A DNA stretch of 48,592 nucleotides from Bacillota bacterium (GCA_023415915.1 JAEZIZ010000022.1:1-48592); one strand, 5' to 3'; shown: positions 1-7,975, counted from the first letter of the stretch. Made by a program: numbers and translations. The notes: generated by a model from the letters alone, not told the origin.

Positions 1-2
1 AT

Positions 3-206
3 ATCGCGATATACTACGGCTCGTTTATGAAGGTGTACGGCGGTGTTCCGGCGGAGCGGCTGAAAGCCGAGCTAAGAAAGACGCTGCGCCATGAGATGAG
101 GCACCATCTTGAATCGCTCTCCGGAGAGCGGGACTTAGAGATAGAGGACGAGCAGTACATAGCCAAGTACCTGCGGGAGCATAGGCTAAAGCATGGAGGG
201 AAATGA
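3..206 (+). CDS. Zinc metallopeptidase family protein, C-terminal part (5' truncated)
   Basis: The frame is open from the window edge and ends in TGA just before dinB. The visible 67 residues contain an HExxH zinc-protease motif (HEMRH) followed by an acidic stretch and a basic tail. This layout fits the minimal metalloprotease-like family (COG3824/PF06262), small cytoplasmic proteins in which the HExxH motif lies near the C-terminus. The substrate of this family is unknown. Only 6 bases separate its stop from the polymerase IV start, and the dinB Shine-Dalgarno GGAGGG lies inside its last codons, so the two are probably co-transcribed. Family assignment rests on the motif and context only, since the N-terminal half is outside the window. 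Confidence 0.7.
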   Translation: MAIYYGSFMKVYGGVPAERLKAELRKTLRHEMRHHLESLSGERDLEIEDEQYIAKYLREHRLKHGGK

Positions 207-212
207 GCCGCG

Positions 213-1430
213 ATGGACAGAACCATACTGCATTGCGACGCAAACGGATTTTTTGCCTCGGTGGAATGCCTTTACCGCCCTGAGCTTAAAAACGTGCCCA
301 TGGCGGTGAGCGGCAGCGTGGAAGACCGCCACGGCATAATACTCGCAAAAAACGAGCTTGCCAAGAGCTTTGGCATAAAGACTACGAACACGGTAGGCCA
401 GGCAAAGAAGAAATGCCCGCAGCTAGTGCTTGTTCCGCCGCATCCCGACAGATACCGAAAGTATTCGAATATAATTAACAGTATTTACGAGCGGTTCACC
501 GATATGGTAGAGCCATTCGGAATAGACGAGTCGTGGCTCGACATTACTGGCAGCATGCACCTGTTCGGCGGAGCCCAAGAGACTGCGGACAATATAAGGG
601 AGACGGTAAAGCGGGAAACGGGGCTAACCGTTTCGGTAGGCGTATCGTTCAACAAGACGTTTGCCAAGCTGGGCAGCGACCTTAAAAAGCCGGACGCGAC
701 CACGGTAATATCGCGTGAAAACTACAGAGAAATAGTCTACCCGCTGCCCGTGTCGTCACTGCTTTTCGCTGGAAAGGCTGCGACTAAGGCGCTTATAGAG
801 CTGGGCATAACCACAATTGGACAGCTCGCGGCGTTCGATAAAGCCGCGATAACAGGTAAGCTGGGGAAATTAGGCGCAATGCTGCACGACTGCGCTAACG
901 GCATCGACGACAGCCCCGTCCACTTCGCGGGCGAGGAGCGGGAAGCAAAGTCTGTAGGTAACGGCATGACATTCAGGCGCGACCTTACCGGCATCGAAGA
1001 TATAACCTCGGGCGTGCTTGCGCTTTCCGATACCGTAGCGGCGCGACTGCGCAGGCATGGGCTGAAATGCTCCGCCGTGCAGGTGATGATACGCGACCCG
1101 AATTTTAAGACAATTTCTCGGCAGAAAAAGCTTGCAAAGCCTACCTGCCTTGCAAAGGACATAAGCGGCGCGGCGCTTGACATAATAAAGTCTTCGTGGA
1201 ACTTAAACGCGCCTATACGCATGCTGACGATAACGGGGCTCGGACTTTGCGACGCCGATAAAGGGCAGCTTAGCTTCTTCGACGAAGAGCCAACAAGCGC
1301 CAAGCAGGAGAAGATAGAGCGCGCGATAGACGGAATACGCAGCAGGTTCGGCAGCGGCGCGATATCGATAGGAACGAATTTAAGCAGCGACATAGTCGCC
1401 GGTCATAGGCCCGAGCAGGAAGAACAATAA
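213..1430 (+). CDS. dinB: DNA polymerase IV (Y-family translesion polymerase)
   Basis: This 405-residue protein is a Y-family DNA polymerase that copies past lesions at replication forks. The catalytic carboxylates are visible as D9 in the N-terminal palm motif and D105-E106 in the IDESWLD motif. The aromatic pair F13-F14 holds the steric gate against ribonucleotides. Palm, finger, thumb and little-finger regions follow in normal order and at normal length. Residues 352-356 (QLSFF) match the sliding-clamp binding motif, placed as usual after the little finger. ATG 213 has GGAGGG about 12 bases upstream, inside the preceding gene. A hairpin with a T-run follows the stop. No SOS box can be judged here because the promoter would lie upstream of the window. 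Confidence 0.95.
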   Translation: MDRTILHCDANGFFASVECLYRPELKNVPMAVSGSVEDRHGIILAKNELAKSFGIKTTNTVGQAKKKCPQLVLVPPHPDRYRKYSNIINSIYERFTDMVEPFGIDESWLDITGSMHLFGGAQETADNIRETVKRETGLTVSVGVSFNKTFAKLGSDLKKPDATTVISRENYREIVYPLPVSSLLFAGKAATKALIELGITTIGQLAAFDKAAITGKLGKLGAMLHDCANGIDDSPVHFAGEEREAKSVGNGMTFRRDLTGIEDITSGVLALSDTVAARLRRHGLKCSAVQVMIRDPNFKTISRQKKLAKPTCLAKDISGAALDIIKSSWNLNAPIRMLTITGLGLCDADKGQLSFFDEEPTSAKQEKIERAIDGIRSRFGSGAISIGTNLSSDIVAGHRPEQEEQ

Positions 1431-1459
1431 ACTAAAAAAACTATTTATTTTATAAGAAA

Positions 1460-1493
1460 ACGCGCGCGGAAAGTTCCGTACGCGTACTTTTTT
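1460..1493 (+). terminator. Rho-independent terminator after dinB
   Basis: An imperfect GC-rich inverted repeat (ACGCG...CGGAA paired with TTCCG...CGCGT, one wobble and one mismatch) is followed by a run of six T. It lies 30 bases after the dinB stop and just before the convergent nitroreductase gene. Confidence 0.55.
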
Positions 1494-1502
1494 ATGCGTT
1501 AT

Positions 1503-2006
1503 TTACATATAAACAACGAGTTCGTCTATTTCCCGGCGCATCTTATTGTGCTGATTCTTCTGCTCATAGCCAAGCGGCGTGAAAGCAATCGGCTCTAGAT
1601 TACTGGGGAGGTTGAACGCTTCTATTGCGGCTTCGGCGTCAAAAGCACCTATCCAGCAAGTGCCTAGGCCTTCGGCCGTCGCAGCGAGTATTATATGGTC
1701 CATAACTATAGCGCTGTCTACGTCGCCGTAGGGCTTACCGTCCCTGCGCACCCAGCACCTGTCTTTATCCGTACATACGAGCAGCACATAAGGCGGCTGT
1801 GAAAACCAGTCGCGGTGGTACACGCGTTTAAGAATATCTTTGCGCCCCTTTGTGGATATGACATAGATCTTAAAAGCCTGGCTGTTGGTAGCGGTGGGCG
1901 CAAGCTGTGCGGCGCGCAGTATGCGGTCGAGCTTTTCCTTTTCCACCGGCGTGTCAAGATATGAGCGTACGCTGTTCCTTGATTCGATTGCTTCGTATAT
2001 ATCCAT
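1503..2006 (-). CDS. Nitroreductase family protein (FMN-dependent oxidoreductase)
   Basis: The 167-residue product is a single nitroreductase-fold domain that binds FMN and uses NAD(P)H to reduce nitro compounds, quinones or similar acceptors in the cytoplasm. The N-terminal SRNSVRSY segment is the phosphate-binding arginine motif of the family. The NSQ segment after APTATNSQ and the GLGTCWIG segment near residue 125 are the usual FMN and dimer contacts. The ATG at 2006 is preferred over an ATG ten codons upstream because AGGAGG lies 6 bases before it. The physiological substrate cannot be told from sequence. It follows the EFR1-type flavodoxin gene on the same strand after 98 bases, which suggests a small redox neighbourhood. 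Confidence 0.88.
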   Translation of the reverse strand: MDIYEAIESRNSVRSYLDTPVEKEKLDRILRAAQLAPTATNSQAFKIYVISTKGRKDILKRVYHRDWFSQPPYVLLVCTDKDRCWVRRDGKPYGDVDSAIVMDHIILAATAEGLGTCWIGAFDAEAAIEAFNLPSNLEPIAFTPLGYEQKNQHNKMRREIDELVVYM

Positions 2007-2104
2007 ATGCAGCCTCCTGATATTGCCGCCTGACATCCTTTTTTATGGCGGCATATAATTACCTCTTGTAATATTATCACAGATTACATCTTTAAATAAA
2101 GCGG

Positions 2105-3049
2105 CTATTGCGAAATTGTGTTATCCGAATCGAAGTATTCAGCCTCGTATTCAGAATCACATACGCTGATGCCGTATTTTAAAAGCATGGCGTCCGCGCT
2201 GCTGAAGAACTTTCTGAAAAGCTTAAAATACCCTTTCGTATAAGGCCCGATAAAATCCGCAGGTATGCTCGGGTCGTCAAGCACGCGGTCAAAGTCGTAC
2301 GCTCCGTGCACCTTAAATGGGCGCAGCAGGCCGATATTTATCGCATCAGCGGGGCAGTACATAGCGCAGCGCATGCACATTACGCAGCGCGGCCCGAACG
2401 CTATGCGGCATTTTTTAAGCGATATGTTGGCGGTGGGGCAGTCTCTTACGCAGCGCATGCACTTTACGCACTTTGACTTATTTGCCGAATACAATCTGCC
2501 GTTAAGCCTCGCGCCCGGCCACTGTATCCTGAACAGAAACGACGCAAACCGGGAGAGCGGGTTAAACTTTAAAACGTCGCGTTCTCCCGCGGTCAACCTT
2601 GCGGCCAGCATCGCGCAAAGAGCGTCGCTGTATATATACATCTGCTTTGCAAGCGCGTCCGGATACCTGAACAGTATGTTGTACGGCATAAGCAAATGCT
2701 GTTCCAAAACGACGTCATAGCCCTTGGCTTTAAGGCACTTAACAAGCTTGCAGGAAGAAACCCGGTTAAGCCTGAACGGCTCGCCCGAAGTTTTGAATAT
2801 GAACGCCTTGTTGCTGCCTGCGGGCAGGCTTTGCGCGAACCTGTAGAATATCTCCGGCAGGTTGTACGCATACACGGGATAACCAAAGCCTATATAATCG
2901 TATTCGCCAGGCGGCGGGGGAGAGCCCGTTGACTTGACATTGTAAACGGTTGTTTTTACGCCTCTTGCTTCAAGATGCCCGCAAAGCAGTTTTGCCGTCA
3001 GGCTGGTATTGCCTGTGCCTGAAAAAACATATATTAGTGCAGTTTTCAT
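2105..3049 (-). CDS. EFR1-type flavodoxin/ferredoxin fusion protein
   Basis: The 314-residue protein begins with a flavodoxin fold whose FMN phosphate loop reads FSGTGNTS at residues 9-16. A two-cluster ferredoxin domain follows in the middle, with CVKCMRCVRDCP and CVMCMRCAMYCP motifs (about residues 193-235) for two [4Fe-4S] clusters, then an extension of about 75 residues. This order matches the EFR1 ferrodoxin family of anaerobic Firmicutes. It is likely an intracellular electron carrier or flavin reductase; the partner is unknown. It starts 13 bases after the epimerase-like gene on the same strand and probably shares its transcript. The ATG is immediately followed by the hydrophobic first beta strand, which supports the start. 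Confidence 0.85.
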   Translation of the reverse strand: MKTALIYVFSGTGNTSLTAKLLCGHLEARGVKTTVYNVKSTGSPPPPGEYDYIGFGYPVYAYNLPEIFYRFAQSLPAGSNKAFIFKTSGEPFRLNRVSSCKLVKCLKAKGYDVVLEQHLLMPYNILFRYPDALAKQMYIYSDALCAMLAARLTAGERDVLKFNPLSRFASFLFRIQWPGARLNGRLYSANKSKCVKCMRCVRDCPTANISLKKCRIAFGPRCVMCMRCAMYCPADAINIGLLRPFKVHGAYDFDRVLDDPSIPADFIGPYTKGYFKLFRKFFSSADAMLLKYGISVCDSEYEAEYFDSDNTISQ

Positions 3050-3062
3050 TTTTCCGCTCCGC

Positions 3063-4046
3063 TCAGTTGAATTTCTCCGGATAGCATGCTTTCATCGTAT
3101 CGGCTATCGCATCGTAAAGCCCGCCGCGCCCGTAGCCGAGCGCTTCGGACGTTTCTGTAGGGTCAAAATAAAGCTCGCGAGTCAATATATCCTGCATCAG
3201 GTATCTGCCATTCAGGCCGCCTTCAAGGCCCTGTTTCCTGCGTCCGCGCTCCACCATACGGCCCGCAAGCACGGCTGCCCATTTTGGTATGTTCACTATC
3301 CGCTTGCGCTCGCCTAACGCGGAAAGCATCATCGCAAGCATCTCGTTGTAAGTATGGTTCTCGTCGCCAATTGTGTACCGCTCTCCGTGTGAGCCGCGCT
3401 CAATAGCGCCTATTACCGCTTCGCCCACATGCGCTGCCGCTATCATATTAGTGCCGCCCCGCGGGAAAAACACGGTGCTTCCCTTTACGTACTTATCGAG
3501 GAATACTTCTTTCCACAGCGGAACGCGCCCCGGCATCGAGCCGAATATATAGGGCAGTTCGAGCACCATTACCGCCATATCGTTCCCTCCGGCGGCTATC
3601 GCAGCCTCGGCCTGTTCAACGCGGCATTTGATATAAGGGTGGCGCTCGCGCAGGTTAAGCTTCGGCCATATCCTGTCGAAATACGCAAAATACGAACCCA
3701 GCACCGCACAGCGCTTTACGCCCGCTTCCCTTGCCGCCGCCACGGCTTTGGCGCAGTTTTCCACAAGGCGGGTATGAAAGAACTCATACGCGGGCGCCGG
3801 GGGCACTACTCTGTCGTCCGGGCCTACGGCGTAAACCATGCCGTCGCAGCCGGTGAATGTTTCTATTAGCTCCTGCTCCGTCATAGCGAATACGTCGCCC
3901 GTAAGCACTTTCACTTCGTGCGGGAACCAATCGCCGAGCTCTATATCGGGTAGCGCAAGCGCGCCGAATGAATGCCCTTTGCCAAGGCCCGCAAGTATCG
4001 TATGGTAACCCAACAAACCGGTGCCGCCTATAACGATGATATTCAA
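3063..4046 (-). CDS. NAD(P)-dependent epimerase/dehydratase family protein (extended SDR)
   Basis: The protein begins almost at once with a dinucleotide-binding strand-loop (NIIVIGGTGLLG), the GxxGxxG signature of extended short-chain dehydrogenases. A Tyr-x-x-x-Lys pair in HPYIKCRVEQAE (about residue 145-150) could be the catalytic dyad, though it is not certain. I prefer a TTG start at 4046, directly before this motif and 6-8 bases after a GGCGGGTGG ribosome-binding stretch; an ATG 31 codons upstream would add a tail with no family counterpart. From this start it has 327 residues, normal for the family. The substrate is not evident. It is the first gene of a reverse-strand pair with the EFR1 gene. 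Confidence 0.8.
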   Translation of the reverse strand: MNIIVIGGTGLLGYHTILAGLGKGHSFGALALPDIELGDWFPHEVKVLTGDVFAMTEQELIETFTGCDGMVYAVGPDDRVVPPAPAYEFFHTRLVENCAKAVAAAREAGVKRCAVLGSYFAYFDRIWPKLNLRERHPYIKCRVEQAEAAIAAGGNDMAVMVLELPYIFGSMPGRVPLWKEVFLDKYVKGSTVFFPRGGTNMIAAAHVGEAVIGAIERGSHGERYTIGDENHTYNEMLAMMLSALGERKRIVNIPKWAAVLAGRMVERGRRKQGLEGGLNGRYLMQDILTRELYFDPTETSEALGYGRGGLYDAIADTMKACYPEKFN

Positions 4047-4220
4047 AAAACCACCCGCCTTCAATGTTTGAGCTATTATAAAAGCCGTGAACTTTAAGGA
4101 GTTATAATAGTGCTGGCAATACATGTTATAGTATATCATTTTTTATTGCGAGTAGAAGCGATAAATGTATTTATTATCGCTTAAGCGAGAAAAATAGTAA
4201 AAAGCAAAGGAGAAATTCAT

Positions 4221-4355
4221 ATGACAAAGGACAGCCAGCCGGACAATAAAAAGGCGAGAAGAATTAAGAGCAAAGGCCAGACGCCTATAACGGCGGACGG
4301 CCAGAACAACAGCCGCACGACAAAGAAACAGTCGGCGAAGCGGGGCAACGTATAA
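4221..4355 (+). CDS. Small basic hydrophilic protein, 44 residues
   Basis: An ATG with a good AAGGAG ribosome-binding site 9 bases upstream opens a 44-codon frame ending in TAA. The product is very rich in Lys, Arg, Gln, Asn and Thr and has no hydrophobic stretch, so it should be soluble and largely disordered. It is followed by a strong hairpin terminator, which supports a genuine transcription unit. I do not recognise the family. Its neighbours on the right are spore-type small proteins, so a minor spore-core protein or nucleic-acid-binding peptide is a guess. It lies alone between divergent and convergent genes. Confidence 0.6.
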   Translation: MTKDSQPDNKKARRIKSKGQTPITADGQNNSRTTKKQSAKRGNV

Positions 4356-4377
4356 CGCTAGATGCGGCAGATAAGAA

Positions 4378-4409
4378 GAACAGCTTTTATCGAATATAAA
4401 AAGCTGTTC
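4378..4409. terminator. Bidirectional hairpin terminator
   Basis: GAACAGCTTTTTAT-type arms form a near-perfect 13-bp stem with a 4-5 base loop, followed by a T-rich tail on the forward strand and a TTCTTCTTAT tail on the reverse. It sits between the convergent 44-aa gene and the Gly/Cys/Phe-rich gene and can serve both. Confidence 0.65.
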
Positions 4410-4492
4410 GTATATTTTATGCCCTAAGAAATTTAACAGGGCGTATTTATATGTTCAAAGCCCGCGCCGCGAAAAGAGCAGTGTTTAACCGA

Positions 4493-4765
4493 TTACAAAA
4501 AGATACCCAGACTGCCGCAGCCGAACGGAATATTGAAGCATAAGCCGAATGGCCTGCCGCAGCCGCAACCCCGGAATGGAAACCCAAAGCGGGGAAAGCA
4601 TCCGCACTTGCCAAAGCCGAAGCCGGGGAAGCCGAAGCCTCCGAAGCCGAAGCCGGGGAAACTTCCGTATCTGTCCCAGAAGCTGTAGTACCCGCCGCAC
4701 GGGCCGTCACCGTAGCCGCCGACGCAGGCGTCGCAGCGGTCGAAGCATCCGCACCCAAAGCCCAC
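4493..4765 (-). CDS. Gly/Cys/Phe-rich small protein, possible spore coat component
   Basis: A GTG start 6 bases after an AAGGGGGTGA ribosome-binding stretch opens a 90-residue frame of extreme composition: Gly, Phe and Cys dominate, with CGC, CGCG and repeated GFG units and almost no Lys or Glu. An overlapping frame starting at ATG 4767 shares the same ribosome-binding site but gives an Ala/Ser-rich product without structure, so I chose the Gly/Phe/Cys frame. Such proteins are typical of crosslinked spore coat or exosporium layers. The gene lies directly downstream of a manganese-catalase-type coat gene on the same strand, which supports that reading. No named family is recognised, and the coat role is inference. 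Confidence 0.55.
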   Translation of the reverse strand: MGFGCGCFDRCDACVGGYGDGPCGGYYSFWDRYGSFPGFGFGGFGFPGFGFGKCGCFPRFGFPFRGCGCGRPFGLCFNIPFGCGSLGIFL

Positions 4766-4903
4766 ATATATCACCCCCTTGTTAATTATATATGCCGGTA
4801 TGCATATAAGTGTTTATACGGGGGTAAATGAAATAACACATGCTGCGCTTACGCTGTGTAAATGGGCGAATCGTCCAAATAAACGTGCACATTTATCAGC
4901 CTG

Positions 4904-5581
4904 TCAGCTCGAGGGGTTATTAAAGCTCGGCGGCTGCGGATTGTTTCCCGGCGCGAAGTACTGTCCTCCCGGCGAGGAAAGATCAAAGTAAAGCCGCGAA
5001 TCGTTGGTAACGCCCCAGTCTTTAAGGGAGCCGGTGTCCTTAATCCTGTTGAACGCTTCGCGGAACATAGTGTTGTGCGCTTCTTCACGGTTTAGCAGAA
5101 AATCTATCATGTCCCTTACGCCGTTATCGTTAATCTGACGGTAAAGGTATTGGTAAACGACTTTCGCGCGTTCTTCGGCGGCGATGTCCGAGAGTATATC
5201 CGCCGCTAGGTCGCCGGTTTCGTTGACATAGGCACTGGTCCAGTAATAGCCGGAAGCGTTGGCTAGCGCCGGGGTTAGCCCCGTTAAAACATGCGCTTCG
5301 ACATTGCCGACAGTAGCCGATGCGGCGTCGGGGTCATGGCCGTTCAGAAGGTTGACGCATGTCGCTACCATCTCCACATGTCCCAGTTCCTCGGAACCCA
5401 CATCCAAAAACAAATCCTTTATCTGCGGGTCGTTTATCCTGAAGCACTGCGAAATATACTGCATAGCGGCTTTAAGTTCTCCCTGCGGTCCGCCGAGCTG
5501 TTCCTGCATCATCGCAGCGTAGTTGGGGTTAGGCCTGTCCACCTTAACGGGATGCAAAAGCTGTTTTTCGTGTTTGAACAT
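4904..5581 (-). CDS. Manganese catalase family protein (CotJC-like spore coat type)
   Basis: The 225-residue protein has the four-helix ferritin-like fold of non-haem catalases. By position the dimanganese ligands are E35 (GGPQGELKAAM), E65 and H68 (SEELGHVEM), E136 and H169 (NREEAHNTM), which fit the ligand spacing of manganese catalases. The short Pro/Asn-rich tail replaces the longer C-terminus of true KatM enzymes, as in the CotJC/YjqC group of Firmicutes spore coats. It could remove hydrogen peroxide or be a structural coat protein. TATTGCTCCTCCG before the start supplies a clear AGGAG-type site for ATG 5581. The upstream 180 bases are AT-rich and probably hold its promoter. Confidence 0.87.
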   Translation of the reverse strand: MFKHEKQLLHPVKVDRPNPNYAAMMQEQLGGPQGELKAAMQYISQCFRINDPQIKDLFLDVGSEELGHVEMVATCVNLLNGHDPDAASATVGNVEAHVLTGLTPALANASGYYWTSAYVNETGDLAADILSDIAAEERAKVVYQYLYRQINDNGVRDMIDFLLNREEAHNTMFREAFNRIKDTGSLKDWGVTNDSRLYFDLSSPGGQYFAPGNNPQPPSFNNPSS

Positions 5582-5760
5582 ATTGCTCCTCCGTAATATT
5601 GTTTCTTTATATTTTCCGCACCGAAAAGGGAAATATGATTCAAGCGCCGCAAAATAATTTTTTAATTAATAGCAGCGCCCAACTAAAATTCATAAAAAAT
5701 GGATAATATAAGCAATATGATATAAAACCGGCAAGAGCGTGCGATAGAAGGGTTGTGGTT

Positions 5761-6264
5761 ATGCTCAGGATACTTTTTATATTGCTTTATGGCGTTGTAT
5801 GTTTCAAATGGGGGGCGTGGAAGCGCTGGAAAGAGTTTTATCCGACAATACTGTATGTGATAATCGGCAATCTCGCGTACAGCTATATCTATTGCAATTA
5901 TCCGTTATGGCATTACAAAGGCCTGTGGTGCCATACGATAAACGATCTTGCCGTAGCGTTTCTGATATATCCGTGCGCTGTAATCGTTTTTCTTACCCAC
6001 TGGCCGCAGAGGCGACTAAAGCAGACAGCATACATACTTGCCTGGACTGCCTTTCATACGCTGATAGAGCATATATCCGTACTTACAGGCGGCTTTGAAC
6101 ACTACGGCGGATGGAATATATACTGGTCGGCGGGTATGTACATATTCATATTTGCGCTTATTCGCGTGCATTACAGGCGTCCTTTGATAGCTTGGCTCAT
6201 ATCGGCAGCTTGTTCGGTGTTGGTTGCGGTTGTTTTTGGCCTGCCGCTTGAGAGTTTAAAATAA
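5761..6264 (+). CDS. CBO0543-type multi-pass membrane protein
   Basis: The 167-residue protein is mostly hydrophobic, with about five predicted membrane spans. The N-terminal basic patch followed by RWKEFYPTILY and GNLAYSYIY, and the later YPLWHYKGLW, recall the CBO0543 family found in clostridia and bacilli. Function is unknown for that family. ATG 5761 is preferred over GTG 5755, because AGAAGGG lies about 8 bases before the ATG but would touch the GTG. It appears to be a single-gene unit between the Mn-catalase gene and the lipoprotein gene. Confidence 0.7.
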   Translation: MLRILFILLYGVVCFKWGAWKRWKEFYPTILYVIIGNLAYSYIYCNYPLWHYKGLWCHTINDLAVAFLIYPCAVIVFLTHWPQRRLKQTAYILAWTAFHTLIEHISVLTGGFEHYGGWNIYWSAGMYIFIFALIRVHYRRPLIAWLISAACSVLVAVVFGLPLESLK

Positions 6265-6397
6265 CGAAACAGCGCGAGTATTGCAAGCGGCATAATCATC
6301 AGTATATCGGAACGGGAAATGAGCAATACTTAGATTATAGACCCAAAATAAGCCTTTTGGGTATGCAGCGAGAACATTTTGAAAGCAGGCGTAAGAT

Positions 6398-7150
6398 ATG
6401 AAAAAGCTTATATGTATTATTATAGCGTCACTATGCGCGGTCTTATTTTTTACAGGGTGCTCGGGAGGCAACCAGCAGCAAAGTACGGCGACTACCCAGA
6501 TTGCGGGAGGCAACAGCCAGCCCTCAGGCCAGTCCTCCCAAGGAAGCCAGGGCGGCTCCGGGGGGCAGTCGCAAGGCGGCGGGCAAACCATAGAGCCTAA
6601 GCAGCTGATATCAAAGATGGAGGCCTCACAGCTGCTCGGCGAACCGGTAAAAGACGCGGTAACAGGCGATAAGAGCGAGATGGGCTTAAAGACATGCTTT
6701 TATGTCGCTGAGAATACCGCTTCAAAGAGCTACCTTGAGATAGCAATATTGCAGGCAAGCTCCGGACAGCAAGGCAGCTCGGGCGGCAGCAGCCCCAGTA
6801 AGAGCCCGGGAAGTCAGGGGGGCCAAGGGGGCAGTCAGGGTGGAAGCCAGAGCGGTCAGGGCGGTCAGGGCGAGAGCCAAGGCGGAGGCCAGGGAGGCGG
6901 CCAGCAGACGCCGCCCAGCGCAATATACGAGGCGCTTAAAAAAGTAATGGCCGACCCCAACAGCACAGAGCCCATACGCATTGGCGACGAGGCTTTTGCG
7001 ACCGCTCCGGGCATAGCGATACTATCGAAGGAATATTGCATATTCGTTTCGGCGTGCGGCGCCGACCCGGCGGCTGCAATGCAGCTGACAAAACAGGCGG
7101 GGGAGCTCGCGATGAGCAATCTGGAGCGCATACAGGGCGGCGGGCAATAA
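6398..7150 (+). CDS. Lipoprotein with Gly/Gln/Ser-rich low-complexity segments
   Basis: The 250-residue product starts with a lysine pair, a hydrophobic core and a lipobox ending FTGC, so it should be lipidated at Cys-21 and anchored on the outside of the membrane. Two low-complexity stretches rich in Gly, Gln and Ser follow (about residues 23-65 and 125-170). Between and after them lie folded-looking segments with ordinary composition (about 66-125 and 175-250). No catalytic motif is visible. The repeats may be spacers that extend the folded parts through the peptidoglycan. The start has only a weak AGGCG ribosome-binding site. The gene ends in front of a palindromic repeat array and a bidirectional terminator. 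Confidence 0.75.
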   Translation: MKKLICIIIASLCAVLFFTGCSGGNQQQSTATTQIAGGNSQPSGQSSQGSQGGSGGQSQGGGQTIEPKQLISKMEASQLLGEPVKDAVTGDKSEMGLKTCFYVAENTASKSYLEIAILQASSGQQGSSGGSSPSKSPGSQGGQGGSQGGSQSGQGGQGESQGGGQGGGQQTPPSAIYEALKKVMADPNSTEPIRIGDEAFATAPGIAILSKEYCIFVSACGADPAAAMQLTKQAGELAMSNLERIQGGGQ

Positions 7151-7185
7151 TGCCGGAGCCGTAAGGTTTCTAAGCCACTGGTAAG

Positions 7186-7330
7186 TCCGCAAGGCTTGGC
7201 GGGGTGTAAAAACGGGGTCCCCAACAAGGAAAGGCTTGGTGGGGGTGTAAAAACGGGGTCCCCAACAAGGAAGGGCTTGGTGGGGTGTAAAAACGGGGTC
7301 CCGAAAAAGTCGTGAGACTTTTTGGGTGAT
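7186..7330. repeat. Palindromic repeat family A, array 1 (3 clear copies, 1 degenerate)
   Basis: Three units of GGGGTGTAAAAAC-GGGGTCCC plus hairpin follow each other with a period of about 45 bp. The first two hairpins have CCCCAACAAG and CTTGGTGGGG arms, the last has CCGAAAAAGTC and GACTTTTTGG arms with a GTGA loop. A decayed copy precedes them. The array lies between the lipoprotein stop and a normal terminator. Confidence 0.85.
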
Positions 7331-7333
7331 AAT

Positions 7334-7361
7334 AAAAGAAGAGCATTGCGCTCTTCTTTTT
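7334..7361. terminator. Bidirectional terminator between lipoprotein and SASP genes
   Basis: AAAAGAAGAGC and GCTCTTCTTTT form a perfect 11-bp stem with a 5-base loop, followed by a T-run on both strands. It lies between the lipoprotein gene and the convergent SASP gene. Confidence 0.8.
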
Positions 7362-7390
7362 GTGTCATTGTATCCAGACTATTATTCCGG

Positions 7391-7606
7391 TCAGAAGCTG
7401 CCCTTACCGGAAAAATTCGTTTCCGCGTACTGTATCATCTTTCTGACCATATTGCCGCCTATCCTGCCAGCGTCTCTCGCTGATATGTCGCCATTATACC
7501 CTTGCTTTAGTGTAACTCCAACTTCTCCTGCTACCTCGTATTTCATGTTGTCGAGCATCTGCCGTGCCTGAGGAACCAACGTCTGGTTTGAACTGTTATT
7601 TGCCAT
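7391..7606 (-). CDS. Alpha/beta-type small acid-soluble spore protein (SASP)
   Basis: The 71-residue protein coats and protects DNA in the dormant spore and is later degraded as an amino-acid source at germination. It has the two hallmark segments: an N-terminal NQTLVPQA...LDNMKYEVAGEVG block, where the germination protease GPR cuts near the E-V/I-A motif, and a C-terminal GYNGDISARDAGRIGGNMVRKMI block that binds DNA. ATG 7606 is chosen over a GTG three codons upstream because AGGAGGTG overlaps that GTG and sits about 7 bases from the ATG. The gene is divergent from a second SASP-like gene, and both should be made in the forespore under sigma G; I cannot place the promoter with confidence. 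Confidence 0.93.
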   Translation of the reverse strand: MANNSSNQTLVPQARQMLDNMKYEVAGEVGVTLKQGYNGDISARDAGRIGGNMVRKMIQYAETNFSGKGSF

Positions 7607-7798
7607 TGCTTTCACCTCCTTTTAATAGTATTTTTCCCGCGGTATGGCGAAATAAACGTGTAAAAAAATGCCGACAATTACGGCAAAGTTTATAGCTTGC
7701 TTAAGTTTACTGCCCGATAAACGCCGCGATAATTTTCGCGCTTTGGGACATATTAAGTAATGCGGCAAGCGCCGCGAATTTTGCAAGGAGGTTTTCTT

Positions 7799-7963
7799 AT
7801 GTCTAGACAAGGGTTAATGTCGGATGCTTTGAAACAGGAGATCGCAAGACGTCTGGGTGTTGACGACGTCGTTTCCCGCGAGGGATGGGGCAGCGTTTCA
7901 TCCAAGAATTGCGGTAACATTGTACGCGAGGCGATAGCGATGGCCGAAAAGTCGCGGACATAA
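7799..7963 (+). CDS. Short SASP-family protein (divergent alpha/beta type)
   Basis: The 54-residue product has the C-terminal half of a SASP in altered form: a REGWGSVSSKNCGNIVREAI segment replaces the usual GGxxGGxMVKxMI DNA-binding block, after an LKQEIARRLGVDDVV helix. Similar short proteins are annotated as SASPs in clostridia. The GPR cleavage segment of the neighbouring full-size SASP is not conserved. GGAGG lies 8 bases before ATG 7799. It is transcribed away from the other SASP gene, so the 192-base gap probably holds two forespore promoters. A minor DNA-binding spore protein is the likely role. Confidence 0.75.
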   Translation: MSRQGLMSDALKQEIARRLGVDDVVSREGWGSVSSKNCGNIVREAIAMAEKSRT

Positions 7964-7975
7964 CCTCCAGGACTG

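Noticed and set aside
4447..4767. 106-residue Ala/Ser-rich frame at ATG 4767
   Set aside because: It overlaps the Gly/Cys/Phe-rich frame and has unstructured, frame-shifted composition; it remains a possible alternative only because it shares the ribosome-binding site.
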